Part shown: positions 52,276 through 64,000 of the stretch, one piece after another
Layout: each line of letters begins with the position of its first letter
Numbering within the stretch: position 1 is the first letter of the stretch
Origin: Brugia malayi
Lineage: Eukaryota; Nematoda; Chromadorea; Rhabditida; Onchocercidae
Assembly (NCBI RefSeq): GCF_000002995.4
Contig: NW_025062476.1
Span: 12,854,501-12,918,500, forward strand
Length of the DNA: 64,000 nt
Reading direction: 5' to 3'
Made by a program: the position numbers and the translations under genes
The notes under the pieces: generated by a model
Told to the model about the DNA's origin: nothing
Databases searched by the model: none
The model's input: only the letters and a program-made list of their open reading frames with translations

Positions 52276-54165
52276 TAAGAACTTATATGCATTGTAATAG
52301 CTTACCATATACACCAATAAAACCTATTAACAATATATAATAAGAATCTGTATCATTAACTTCAAAAAGTAAGTCCTAAAATTACTCAGCCGTTAACACT
52401 CATGACACCTATCTTGAAAGAATAATGAGTATATAGATATTTAATAAATATTGACGGTTGTAGATAATAATTTACATCAGGTAATGAAAGATATAAATGC
52501 AACCGACCTTAACAAGAATGAATGATAAATTTGAAAATCTGAATCGATGGTAGCAAAAATTAGCCATAAAGAAATTATACAATTATTCCCTTTCATACCA
52601 TATTTGCGATTTTTTGTATTTTGTGTCAACTATCTAAAAGATGATCAATTCAAGAATTTTTTTTCCAAACAGCAATTACAATGAACAACTAATTAGAATG
52701 TAATAATCATATTAAACGATATTCTCATCGTTTGTATTTTTATATAATTCAACGAAAATTGATGAAATAAAAATGATAATAAAGATAAGCAAAGAAACTG
52801 AAAAAGAAAAAAGAAACCAGTTATACAATTAATTAAGCATTACATGTTTAATTTTATTCAATTTTCAGCTTTAACTTACTTTGGCTTATTCCATTTGCTA
52901 ATTTGCATAACTAATCCCCTTCCCTTTCTCCTTCCTTTACTTAGCTTTTATTACAGCAACAACTTGAGATGCTAAAGTTGCATTGAAGGCTCATACATTC
53001 AATTTTTGATTTGATGAGAATCTCTCATATTATTATGTGTTATTTAATCTATTACTCTCAATCTCTGCTTATCAACCAGAATACTCTTTTTTCATATTCC
53101 TCTTCTCTTGCGCATAATAAATTGACATACTATCTTCTAATCTTATCTTTTTATTGTTTTCTATCATTTTCTTTCGTATTATTTTCTAAAAATGTTAAAT
53201 TTCTTCACGTTAACACGTAACGTTTTCAATTTTTTTTCCAAATAAGAATTTCAAATTTGTATTTAAAAAAAAGAACAAAAAAATTTGAAGTTTTTATCAT
53301 AAAAAATTTCTTAAAATGCAAGGACAATTCGAAATTCCATTTTATTTTATAGTGAAATTAAAATTTTAGCAATAATTTCAAATCAGCAAATACTTACTTT
53401 ACTGATATTCGAAACTTTAAATTTATTAATAGATTAAATTTTTATCCATTAAAATTAAATGAATTTCGGAATATTTGCTTCATTATTGAAAATACAAACA
53501 AAACTAAATTAGATCATTCGTTGTAAATCAAAAGGAAAAAAAAAAAAAAAAAACACTTTTAGCATAGCCAGAAAAATTTTAACCAATATCAATGTAATTT
53601 ATATATAATTCGAATAATATCAATATAATTCATTTTTTTTATGTATGATTTTAACAATTAATATTAGCAATTAAATTTAGCGCGAAATTTCAGATGCTAA
53701 TCGGAATCAAAGTGATAAAACACAAATAATCGTATAAATGCAAATATTTTAAAGAAACCAACAATTTTGTGTATTCTTTTAAATCCTATTTATAGAAAAA
53801 TTTCATTCAATCCATGATCAATTATCTCTTATCATCTTATCATCCAAATTTGATCTTATATTGCTATAAAATTTATTTAAATTCAAAATTAAAACTGATA
53901 ACACATAGACAGGTATGAAAATAAATTCCGAAACACGCAAATTAAAGTTTTATATTTACTTCTATTTTTTGCAGCTAACATAAAAAGCATATAAATATTT
54001 GCTGAATAGAAGAGAAATTATTAATTAATCAATTATCAATTAATTACTAATCAATCACTAATCACTGTAAAATTATGATTAGATATACATAGTTGAATAA
54101 TGTAAAATAATAGGAAAGCCATCTCAATCGAATTAAATCAATTGGCTCTCGAATATAAATGAAAC

Positions 54166-54335
54166 AAAACAAATTAAATCGGTAAATCTACTTTTATTTA
54201 TTTTAAATTACAACTGAATCATTCACCGCCATAATTAGCACAATCAAAATAAGTTGATAAACTTTGTAAACAAATTATATCAAATATTTCGTAGATAAAT
54301 AAATAAATAAATGTTAACAAATAAATAAACATTAA
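54166..54335 (+). repeat. Dispersed duplicate, copy 2 (partner at 52104)
   Basis: Diverged partner of 52104-52275, with extra AAAT units before ATGTTAACAAATAAA. The pair, 2 kb apart, suggests an old local duplication or two relics of one element. Confidence -1.
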
Positions 54336-54823
54336 AATATCTATGCACATATATATCTTTCAATATTTATTTATCAAATAGAATGAAATTTGGAATTTAT
54401 GAAGCAAATTATCTAATATCTATTGTTTAAAAAAAAAAAAAAAAAAACTGACAAAAACTATTTGCAAAAATCAAATTATTTTGAAATGAAATTGCTAATT
54501 TCAATTAATATTTTCAATTCCAAAAAATTTTTTCACCATATATACACAAATATGCTATTTGTATTAATTTAGCTAAAATTAGCATAATTTGGTTAAAATT
54601 TTGCTTATTTATTTTGCTTAAATATAATATTAATAATTTAATTAAAAATGTTTCATAGCGTTTTCATTTTTTTTTTTTTTCAATTTTTATTTTTTACTTT
54701 GGTATTAAATAATATATTTGAAAGATTTATGTATGTTCTGATATCATAATGAAATCTTATTCCAAAAATAGGATAAAATTAATGAATAGCTGAAAGTAAT
54801 CGTTATTTTCTATATTATATTAC

Positions 54824-54856
54824 ATCATTAGCCATAAATCTATTATGGCTAATGAT
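54824..54856. repeat. Perfect hairpin, 14-bp stem and 5-base loop
   Basis: ATCATTAGCCATAA at 54824-54837, loop ATCTA, then the exact reverse complement at 54843-54856. The GC-containing core (TAGCC/GGCTA) makes it stand out from chance A+T palindromes. No known RNA family recognised. Confidence -1.
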
Positions 54857-55016
54857 TTATTGATTAATACTTCAAAAATATTTTTATGCTAAAATAGATT
54901 GTGAATAAAAGCTAAGAGTTAAAGATGAATCATTGAATGATATGGATGATAATACTATCATCATTTCCTCAATTTATCATTTCAAAAAAATAAAAAGGAA
55001 ATGAAAAAAATGAAGA

Positions 55017-55017
55017 A

Positions 55018-55045
<28 letters not shown>
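55017..55045. repeat. GA dinucleotide microsatellite
   Basis: (GA)n run of about 13 units about 1 kb upstream of the deacetylase start. Confidence -1.
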
Positions 55046-55049
<4 letters not shown>

Positions 55050-56065
55050 GAAAAAATGAATAAATAATTAAATCAACTTTTTTTTTTTTTGACTTTGTTT
55101 AATTAAACCAATTCGTTGGTTAAAATCAACACAATCAGATAATTTTTATTCAGTTTTTGTAAAATTCTTTTTCCTTTAATATTGTCACTAACTTTTTTTT
55201 TTTTTTTTTTGTTGATATGTTTGTAAAAATATTTTGTAAAAATATCAACAAAAGAAAAAAAAAATGTTTTTCATAAAATTATTTGATTAAAAAAAATTTT
55301 TTTTTAAATATATAATTTAATTGATAGTTGTTTACAAATTAATTTTTTTTCACACGCTGATTAAAATTAATGTTAATTTTCTCACAACAAATTTTTGAAA
55401 AAACTAAAATTAATTATTGATATAAAATATCTTTTGAAAGTAATTATTTATTAAAGTATTTTTAGAAAATTTACTAAAGTATTGTTAGGAAATTTATTTT
55501 ACAATGAAATAGTATTATAATCTATTTTAGACGATTATTTTTATGCAATTTTTAACTTATCTGAGATAATTTTACTTAACGATAAGTGTTTATTATTACA
55601 AATTTTATTCTTTCCAGCAATTTTCATTTCATACTTTTTTCTCTTACTTATATTCTCTTACTAATAACAATCAAATATGATTACAATTTTATTTTTTTAT
55701 ATATTTTTTTTTTTTTTTCAAAGTGAAAATTTTGTTAATTTTACAAACAGTATAATGCCATAAATTACAGTTAATCGAATTCCTTTCTAATTCTTTTTAT
55801 TTTTTATTTTTTGTTGTTGTTATTAGTAAAACTGGTTTCAATAGTTTTGTTTTGATGAAACGATAATAGTTTTAAAAATGAAGTTTAAATTTACTTTTTT
55901 GTACTTAAAATCAATGTATGAATGTCATTTTGTTTGTTTCTTCTCTCTTTTTTTTTCCTCTCATTTCTTAATTAAATTCAAATTGTAAAATTTAATTAAT
56001 TAAGAAATTATTCATTTATTTTTTTTCTGAAAAAATAATTGAAGAATTAATTTTACAGTGATAAT

Positions 56066-56073
56066 ATAATCAG
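56066..56073 (+). promoter_or_regulatory. Possible splice acceptor before the deacetylase ATG
   Basis: TATAATCAG ends two bases before the ATG at 56076, and a second TTTTACAG lies at 56051-56058. Either could receive a spliced leader. The short leader supports the chosen start. Confidence -1.
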
Positions 56074-56075
56074 TA

Positions 56076-59000
56076 ATGTTTGGTTATGTTTATGATGATA
56101 TCATGCAATTGCATGCAAATCCATACGATCCAAATGGAAGAACACAGGAACGACCGGAACGAACTTTTTTAATTTATAACAGATTGAAAAATGATGGTTT
56201 ACTTGAAAATGCAATAAATGTTTGTTATTGCAATAATAAAAAATAAAATTTCAAAAAAATTTGAAATTAATAAAATTAGAAAATTGATTTTTTTTTTTTC
56301 ACAATAAAATCTGTGTGAATTTTGAAAAAAAAAAAGAGTTAAATAATTTATATTTTAATTTTGACTAATAATTTTTAATTTTTCTATATAATTTAAATAC
56401 GCAAAATGCTAGAATAATTGAAAATATAATATAAAACAAAAAGTTTTTCTTTTTTAAGAGAAAAAAAAAGAAAACATTAATGAGTTAATAATTACATTTT
56501 GCAAATTTTTTTTTTTTTTAAATCAATCAGCAATTTCTTTTCTTTATTATTTGCTAATTATCGTTTACTCTTTAATCAATAAATGAATAAATTGAATCAT
56601 TAAATTAATTAAACAAATTCTTTATTTATTGTCATTTCTACAAAAAAAAAAAAAAAAAAAAAAAAGAAAAAAATTAAATATTAAAGATTAAAATTCGAGA
56701 AGCAGAAGATTGGGAAATTTGTTTAAATCATCCACAACAACTAATCAAAGAATTGGAAGAAATGAAAACAATTGAGAAATTAGAGGAATACTGTCAAGGA
56801 CATGAATTACTTTGGTTATGTTCTGATAGTGTTCGAATTGCTCGACTTGTTGTTGGTGGTGTAATTGATTTTGTACGAGCTAATATTGATGGCAGGTAGC
56901 TTCTATATAAATTTTAGTTTTTCTTATCTAATTTTTTTTTTTAAAAATTATTCTAAATTTTTTTTTTTTTTTTAAAACCTAACTATATATGATTTTGTTA
57001 GTTTAATTTATTTTGTAAGTTTAATTCATAAATAAAATAAATGTAAGTTTAATTCATAAATATGTAATATATACTACAAAAAATAAATAAATATCTTAGC
57101 TGTTTGTTTGTTTACTTTGTATTTGCTAATTGTTTTATTTGTTTTTCGTTAATTGTTTGTTTTGATTGCTTACTTGTTTGTTTATTGTTTATTAACCAAT
57201 GCATTATCAAAGATTATATGTGTTTATACTTATATTTGGCTCTATTAGTTGTTTGTTTATAGTTTTCTTTCTTTTTAATGTATATCAAGTTGAATATATA
57301 TATATATATAGAAGTTTTTTTTTAATTTTTTTAAAATTATTCTAAATTATTTTTAAACCTAACTATATATGATATATATTTAAAAATTTTTAAATTGTAG
57401 GTATAATTTAATTTATCAAATTAATTAGTTATATAATTATTACAAATATTCAAAATTAGTGTAACACTAATTTTTACGATTTTCGAATTGGTAATGGTTT
57501 TGCAATTGTACGACCACCTGGTCATCATTCATATGGAAAGCTACCGCAAGGATTTTGCATTTTTAATAATATTGCAATTTGCGCCAAATATGCTGTTGAA
57601 AAGTGCAATATTAATAAGATAAGATTTACAAACAAATTTTTATTAAACTAAAACGATTGATCAGTTTGAAAAAATCATTCAAAATTTAAAAAAAAAAAAA
57701 ATATTAATTCAAATATTATTATAATTTCAACTCAATTAAACTAGCATTGCAACAAATTTTGAGCAAACAGTTAAAAATAATTAAGCAGTAAGATTTAAGC
57801 CATTACACAATATCAGTTAAAAATAAGATTTAGGAAATTGAATGTATTAGCAAATTACATAAGCAAAAATTGTTTAAAAACACGAGAAAAGCCGAAAAGT
57901 ATAAATTAAAGTGACTTAATTGGATGTAATTAAATTGAATTAAATTAAATTATTAAAGAAATAAAAAAAATTTGTTTGCAGATACTTATAGTAGATATAG
58001 ATTATCATTGTGGTAACGGATTATATCATTCATTCAAAGGTGATAATCGATTTTTGTACATTAATTTTCATGCTTATCATTATGGAGCATTTTGGCCATA
58101 TGAAGAGGAATATGATTATGATAATAAATATGGTAATCATATATTTATAATAATAAATATTATAAGTTAATAAAAAAAGGTATTAAAAAAAAAGCCAAAT
58201 TCTACAATAATTCAAAATTAAATAAGTATATTATTAATAAATATAGCAATTGTATAATTATTTTCATAAATGTAATTAAAATAATAGTTAATAAAAGGCG
58301 TAAGAATGTTAAATAATAGATATGCTGAATATAAAATAAGGACAAAAATTTTTGATTAATAAAATTTTAATTAAATTTTAATTGAAATATAACAGAAATA
58401 TGTATATATGTAAATTGATTTTGTCACATTTTAATTTAAATTCAAACTGATAAACTCTCGTATTTTATCATTGTATTTAACAATATTATCAGAAAATATC
58501 ATATCAATTCCACTAAACAGTGCAATGAATACGGAAGGTGATTATATTGGCGCACTACGCCATCTTGTAATACCAATTGCGCAAGAGTATCAACCAGAAT
58601 TGGTACTTGTTGCGCTTGGATTTGATAGCGCTTATTATGATGATTTACTAGAACATGGACAAGGCATAAAAGCTCATGGGTTTGTTTATTTTAATTCATT
58701 TTTTTAATTGCTTTTTTTTTTTTGTAAACATTTAAAAATTAAAAATTCTCAATTAAAATAATGATTTTAGATTGAAAATTTGATAATTTGTTAAATAAAA
58801 CAACAACAACAACAAAAAAAATTGTAATGCGATATTAGCAAATGTTATTATAATTTTACAAGGAAAGAAAAGAAAAATGACAGAAAGTGACAAACAATTG
58901 AAAATTTTTTTTTTTTTAAAAAAAAGAATGTGATAATTTAATAATATAGATTTGGCCATATAATGAAAATTTTGGATGATTTATGGCCTAATAAAATTTT

Positions 59001-61183
59001 GGCTATTTTGGAAGGTGGTTATTTTTCTGGAAGTTATACTGAATGTGCTGCTATGAGCGTACGAGGTTTACGTGTATGTATTAAAATTTTTTTTTTTTAC
59101 GTGTATTAAAAATTATTCGTCAAACAAAAATAAAATAAATTGATTAGAGAGGTAAAATTAGGTCGAATAGAAAGAATAAAATAAATGAAAAATATTTGCT
59201 GTTAGAATAATTATTAATACTTGATTTGCTAACCTGTTTTACTCATAATTTATCTAATTAATCTAAGTGATTACTCATCTTAATTAGTTTGAAGAAATTT
59301 AGTAAAATAAATTAATCAATGTAATTTATTAGTTTTTATCATTTTGATAAAGCAGTTATAATTACCTGTGATGGAAATGATAATATTAATGATTTGAACA
59401 ATCATAAATGTTTGTTGATATAAATTGTATTTTAATACTCTTTTTTTGTTATATATTTTTCTTCTTTTTTTCCTTTTTGTTTAGTTATAATTAAATTTGA
59501 TTCAAATTTTAATATAATTTAATTTAGTTGAAAAAACTTATAATTATAATTAAGTACAAAATACATGTCATCATGTTTGCATAGTTTTTCCTTCGTTTTT
59601 TTTTTTTTTTTTTTTGTTTCTTCTACGCAATAAATAGTATTTCTTCTTAATACATACAATTTAATACATTCATAATTTCATATTGTTTTATATTTTTGAT
59701 TTTTTTTTTTCATTTAAAATTAAAATTAAAAATTGTAGAGAATGAAATTACCAAAATTAGAACATCCAAAACAAATTAATGCATGCATGACGGAAACATT
59801 ATGGAATAGTTTATGTTATCATGCAAAACGTTGGAAAAATATTGCTAAACATTTGGAGAAATTACAAAATATGCAGGTTAAACATTTGTTTTATCAATTA
59901 TTTAAATTATTTAAATTTTTTTTAAAAAAAAAAAACAAAAAAGAAAAAATATTAAATATGCTTTAATTGGAACACTTAAATAGTGAAAAAAAACAAATGG
60001 AAGAAGTTTTAGTTAAACTTTCAATAATTTTTTATATAACTAATTTAAATTTTTACATTGGCAAATTGTTTTTCTTTTTTTTTTTTTTCTGGAAGACGCT
60101 TGTAAATTTAAATTTTATATTATGAATAATTAAATGATGAATGATTTAGATACCAAAAACATTTTATTTTTTTCAAAAGTTTTCAGTTTTTATTTTTTAA
60201 ATTGCATAATTTAATTGAATTTTATGTAATCAACTAACTCAGATTCTTCATTTTTCTTTTTTCTTTCTTTTTGCATGATAAATTGGAAAAGAATGTTCAT
60301 TATTTACATTTTTATTCCTCATACAATTAGAATTAATTCATATCATGAAATGATAATGAATAAGTATTGAGAATTAATAAATAAATTTGAGATAATTATA
60401 GGTCAAACATGGTCTCCAAAAATATGTACCGCCAGCTACCAAAATTTTCCTTGGTGATAATTTTCGTAAATTGTGGAATGATGTACAAGAATTGAAGGTA
60501 GCACGAACACGTGATTGGATACCTGGAATGTCTGACGATGATATTTGCATTGCTAGTGAAAAAGTTAATGAATATATACAGGTAATGAAAATATGATTGC
60601 TTCATTACTGTAAAACAATTATTACGATTACTGTAAAACAATTATTACGGTAAAGCTATGTTACGGTAAAAGCACAATTTCATATAACATTCTTTCTTTT
60701 ATGTTCAACATTTCAATGAAGTATAAACATAATAGAATGCTTTTAAATATCATTTTAAAATAACGAGAATGCAATAGATTACAGTATCCTCTGAGGCAAT
60801 GTGAAAATGATACGGTGGCACTATAGGTTACGGTAACGCAAAAACAGTAAGAATGTCACAGAATACAGTACTTTCTAATGTGATATGGAAAAAAAATAGA
60901 ATACATCAAAAATATGATTTTAAATCAATATTAGTATCAATATAAAATTAATTTTAAGCAATATGAATACGATAGACCAACCGATGAATTAACAGATGAT
61001 GAATTTCTTGAGCAATTACTATGGCATTCAAAAAGACGTGGTGAAGCATTCCTGAAGTCAATCCCGACAACGCTTTTTTTTTATAATAGTATGCGAGAAT
61101 GTATGAAAAATGAAAAAGGCATTTATTTAATTATTGATATGTATGCATATCGTAAAGCTGCTCATAAATATCGTATTATGTAG
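56076..61183 (+). CDS. Class IIb-like (HDAC6/HDAC10-type) histone deacetylase
   Basis: Zinc-dependent lysine deacetylase of the HDAC6/10 type, acting on histones or cytoplasmic proteins such as tubulin in known relatives. Proposed exons: 56076-56219, 56687-56872, 57460-57618, 57982-58132, 58493-58679, 58950-59073, 59739-59876, 60402-60581, 60959-61183, giving about 497 residues. Visible motifs: YVYDDIMQLHANPYD near the start, RPPGHH with the catalytic His pair (132-133), zinc-binding DIDYH (Asp170, His172), LGFDS (zinc ligand Asp258), and EGGY (Tyr300). The family HHGNG is HCGNG here. A C-terminal extension of about 130 residues follows the domain; I do not recognise it, and there is only one catalytic domain, unlike HDAC6. 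Two junctions are problematic: the exon 2 donor (56872 chosen by phase; 56895 looks better by coding content) and exon 3, which lacks a GT donor at 57618. Confidence -1.
56925..57372 (+). repeat. Internal duplication in a deacetylase intron
   Basis: About 65 bp with AAAATTATTCTAAATT and AACCTAACTATATATGAT occurs at about 56930-56992 and again at about 57310-57372. Between them TAAGTTTAATTCATAAAT is also doubled. Imperfect, non-coding. Confidence -1.
60600..60680. repeat. Short degenerate repeat in a deacetylase intron
   Basis: Two direct copies of ACTGTAAAACAATTATTACG followed by TACGGTAAA variants, just after exon 60402-60581. Confidence -1.
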
Positions 61184-61510
61184 AAAAATTAAATATGATA
61201 AGTATTTTTTTAAACAAAAAAAGTAAATGGTAGTGGTTGTGTCTGTTTCTATTAATGTTGTCTCTTTTCAAAAAAAAAAAAAAAAAAATGGAAAAAATTT
61301 TTAGAAAATTAAAATAGTGATAGCGAGAATCATTTTATTGTTAATCGTAGTAATGAATATGTAATTATTGTAGTTGTTGTAATTATGTAATTATTGTTTG
61401 TGGTATGAAGAAAAAAAGAGCTAAGAAAAGTACAACATAAAATATTGTCAAATATTAAAATGATATTAGAACTAGATTAATTGGAATAGTATTTAGTGTA
61501 ATAGTGAATG

Positions 61511-61516
61511 AATAAA
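61511..61516 (+). terminator. Probable polyadenylation signal of the deacetylase gene
   Basis: AATAAA about 330 bases after the stop codon at 61181-61183, within otherwise non-coding sequence. Confidence -1.
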
Positions 61517-63820
61517 GTTATATTGCAAAGTAGCTAAATCTCAAATATTATAAATTATAATAAATGTTTTATTTAAATGTTTGAATCAACTGAAAAATAA
61601 AACTAAAAAAAAAAAAGATATCAGACTTCATAAAAAAAATGAAAACACAAATTACCATTGTTATCATATCAATAATTTCAGTATCACTGATATTCAACAA
61701 TTTCTATAAATCAATTCACACTGACAATAGTTTCATCTGTAATACCAAATCAATCAAAAAAAAAAAAAAAAAAAATTAAAAAACTATGATAATTTAAAAC
61801 AAAAGAAAAAATAGTTATTTTTGCTCTTCAAAATATACTTTAAAAAAATCCTAAAAAAAATTATCTAATCTTACTGAAAATGTAATAAAAATACCAAAAA
61901 TAGAATAATATAAAAATAATAATTAAAAAATAAAATAGCAACAAAATACATAGGAAATTATTAGAAAGAAGGAAACATATATAATTCTTCGAACCATCTA
62001 TAACCATTAATTTGATTATTATAATGAATGATAAGATTTCTAGAATTTCTCTTTGAACTCTATGATCGATCAAGAAATTACATTTACCGAAAAAAAAATC
62101 AAAAAATTTTTAAGATCAAAAATTAAACAAAAAAAGATCGTTTCAATAAGTAAACAACAATTTAGTTTGATATTTTTTATTCATTCATTTTTCAAAATGT
62201 GTTCGTTTTTTTTTTTTTCTTTTTTCTTTTTAACTGTTCAAATTTGTTTAACATAGGAATGTGTTCATCTAAAATAATCTGAAATTAATCACTCCGAATA
62301 GCAATTTTATTAATTTTATTTTAAACATAAAAATTAATAAGAGGATTAATTAAGCAATTTGAGTTGCATTCTATTTATTAGCATTAATTGTAACACTATT
62401 ATTAAGTATTATTTAAATTTGAACTTCATAAAAGTTTTCAATAATCATATAGAATCTATTTTTTAATATTTAATCATATAAAATCTATTTATTATCATAT
62501 TACATCATTTAGAATCTATTTATTAAACAATAATTGATGTGATTTTACAAAAAATTTTTGCTCTTGTATAATCAAAAATTAAAGTGGTTATTAAAATGAT
62601 AAATTTTAAAATAGTTATTTTATCAGCCAAAAATTGAAAAGAATTTTTCATATCAACAAAAAAAAAAAAAGAAATAATCATTAAATCACTTTTGTACTGT
62701 CAAAAAATAACAAATCTGAAGATAAATAGAAAAAATGAAGCAGCAATTTGTGTAAATTTAATATAAATGTAACATAAAATATTTTTATTTGTTTTAAAAA
62801 AGTCTTATAATTTTCATTTTTCAAAACATTTTTTTTTTTAAAAAATATTTTTTTATTTTCTTTTTTAAAAAATATTCTTATATAAGAAATATTAAAAAAT
62901 AATAATTATGGATGTTATATGTCATTGAAAATGTAAAAAAAAATGATACTTTTAGAGACGTTCCAATGATATATCTGAAAATTAAGAAAATAATTTTTGC
63001 CGAAAATACTAAAAAATTTTCTAAAGTTTTTGTTGCATAATTTGTTAATTCATTAAAATTGTTGTAAAATCAAAAATTTTTTTTTTCACTTTTTCATTTT
63101 CTTTGTCACTCTGATGGTATTTTACAAAAAAAAAAAAAAAAAGAAGAAAGAAAAAGTGAAATGAAAGAAAAGAAAAAAAGGAAAAGCAACAAATATTCAT
63201 TAATCATAAATTAAAATTAAAATTAAATTTCATTAATTAGTTTTTAAAAATTTCGCACTTTCATCCATTTGTATTTCTCTTTTTTTTTTTTCCTTTTTAT
63301 CTTTTATTTCTGTTTATTTAATAAAATAGAACAGAAATTCAAAAAAAAAAAAAAGTTTCGATTTTTTATTTCTTTTGTTTGTTCATTCATTTGTTTTGTT
63401 TTCTTATTTTCCATTTTATTTCTCATTTTTTTTTTTTTTTTTTACATTCACATTTCATTTTTGTTTTAATTTATTAAATGAATATTTTAAAATAAAAATT
63501 TATTAATAATTTTTAACAATTTATTGTTTTAGTAAATTCATACTATAAAACTATTGCTAAATTGTAGCATTTTATGATGTAATAAAAATATTAATAAATG
63601 AAATATTTAATTTCCAATTAATAATTTCCAAATTTTTTAATGGAAAATTTTTGTATATATAAAATGAATAAAAAAAAAAAAACTGATTTTGATATCATTG
63701 TATAACATTGCCAACCTGAATTGAAAAATCATTTTTAATCATTTTAATAAATTTATTTGTAATAATTATAATTTCATTTAATTAAAATAACAACAACAAA
63801 ATTCTTAATTACCATTTTCA
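61517..63820. other. Gene-free right flank
   Basis: A+T-rich non-coding sequence with homopolymers and three loose copies of an AGAATCTATTTATTA-type motif at about 62447-62525. No gene recognised; open frames are Phe/Lys-rich low-complexity. Confidence -1.
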
Positions 63821-63880
63821 AATTTTGATTTCAGATAATATTTTTTGAATTTTTTTTCAAATTTTGATTTCAGATAATTT
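63821..63880 (+). repeat. Tandem duplicate of a splice-acceptor-like segment
   Basis: TCAAATTTTGATTTCAGATA occurs twice in tandem about 40 bp apart. Both copies contain a good nematode acceptor (TTTCAG). Confidence -1.
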
Positions 63881-63910
63881 TTAGGCAGAAAAAAAAAAAA
63901 GAGGAAAAGA

Positions 63911-63930
63911 ATGATGAAAAAACCATTTTG
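63911..63930 (+). CDS. Possible first coding exon of a gene running off the right edge
   Basis: Downstream of the duplicated acceptors an ATG opens a frame (MMKKPFW) ended by a consensus donor GTAAG at 63931. Acceptor, short leader, ATG and strong donor in order look like a trans-spliced first exon, but 20 bases are too few to prove it. Confidence -1.
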
Positions 63931-64000
63931 GTAAGAATTTTTTATCATTTCTGTGACACATTGACCTAAATTAAATGTCACACAAAATATATTTAATTAG

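Larger units (their letters stand above)
50851..56065. other. Gene-free divergent promoter region between ALG3 and the deacetylase gene
   Basis: About 5 kb with no coding similarity seen. The first 2 kb (to about 53000) is more sequence-complex than the rest. It also holds a dispersed duplicate pair, a 14-bp-stem hairpin and a GA microsatellite, listed separately. Confidence -1.

Noticed and set aside
53011..53220. 69-codon plus-strand hydrophobic open frame
   Set aside because: Low-complexity Ser/Leu/Phe-rich composition typical of A+T-rich spacer, with no similarity or splice context.
1..64000. CRISPR array
   Set aside because: The tandem repeats have no unique spacers and the genome is eukaryotic.
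1..64000. Wolbachia-derived or other bacterial insertion
   Set aside because: No stretch with bacterial gene density, codon use or recognisable bacterial protein was seen.
1..64000. tRNA, rRNA, snRNA or spliced-leader RNA genes
   Set aside because: I looked for T-loop, Sm-site and leader-like motifs by eye and found none convincing; a covariance-model search would be needed to exclude small RNAs.

Overview
The window is eukaryotic nuclear DNA and looks like a nematode, probably a spirurid or filarial-type worm. The evidence is extreme A+T richness (by eye about four bases in five), five multi-exon genes with small exons and 50-1500 bp introns, TTTCAG/TTTTAG acceptors, abundant long poly(A)/poly(T) runs, and AG acceptors directly before start codons, as expected for spliced-leader trans-splicing. 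The clade is inferred from style, not from a marker gene. I found no bacterial, viral or transposase gene.

Layout: (1) 1-11922, plus strand: most of an IFT140 homologue (ciliary IFT-A subunit); its first exons lie left of the window. (2) 11923-17990: gene-free region with a nested, partly inverted repeat complex. (3) 17991-30228, minus strand: a complete 20-exon P-type ATPase of the Na,K/H,K-ATPase alpha family (1070 residues, every intron phase closing), with several normally invariant ion-binding and catalytic-loop residues replaced. (4) 30229-43326: a 13-kb stretch with no recognisable gene but five tandem-repeat arrays, a 34-bp perfect palindrome and nuclear-receptor-type motifs. (5) 43327-46426, minus: NDUFAF5-like complex I assembly methyltransferase (6 exons, 358 residues). 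(6) 47435-50841, minus: ALG3 ER mannosyltransferase (10 exons, 420 residues). (7) 50842-56075: gene-free, divergent promoter region. (8) 56076-61183, plus: class IIb-like histone deacetylase (9 exons, about 497 residues). (9) 61184-64000: gene-free, with a possible first exon of another plus-strand gene at the edge.

The gene products act in different processes: ciliary transport, ion pumping, mitochondrial complex I assembly, ER N-glycan assembly and deacetylation. The only plausible functional linkage in layout is ALG3 followed 1 kb downstream on the same strand by NDUFAF5, each with an acceptor AG at its start codon, which would fit a nematode operon. I did not find a convincing novel multi-gene system. 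The points most worth following up are the motif-divergent ATPase, the duplicated exon end inside NDUFAF5, the irregular splice sites of the deacetylase, and the minisatellites and palindromic elements.
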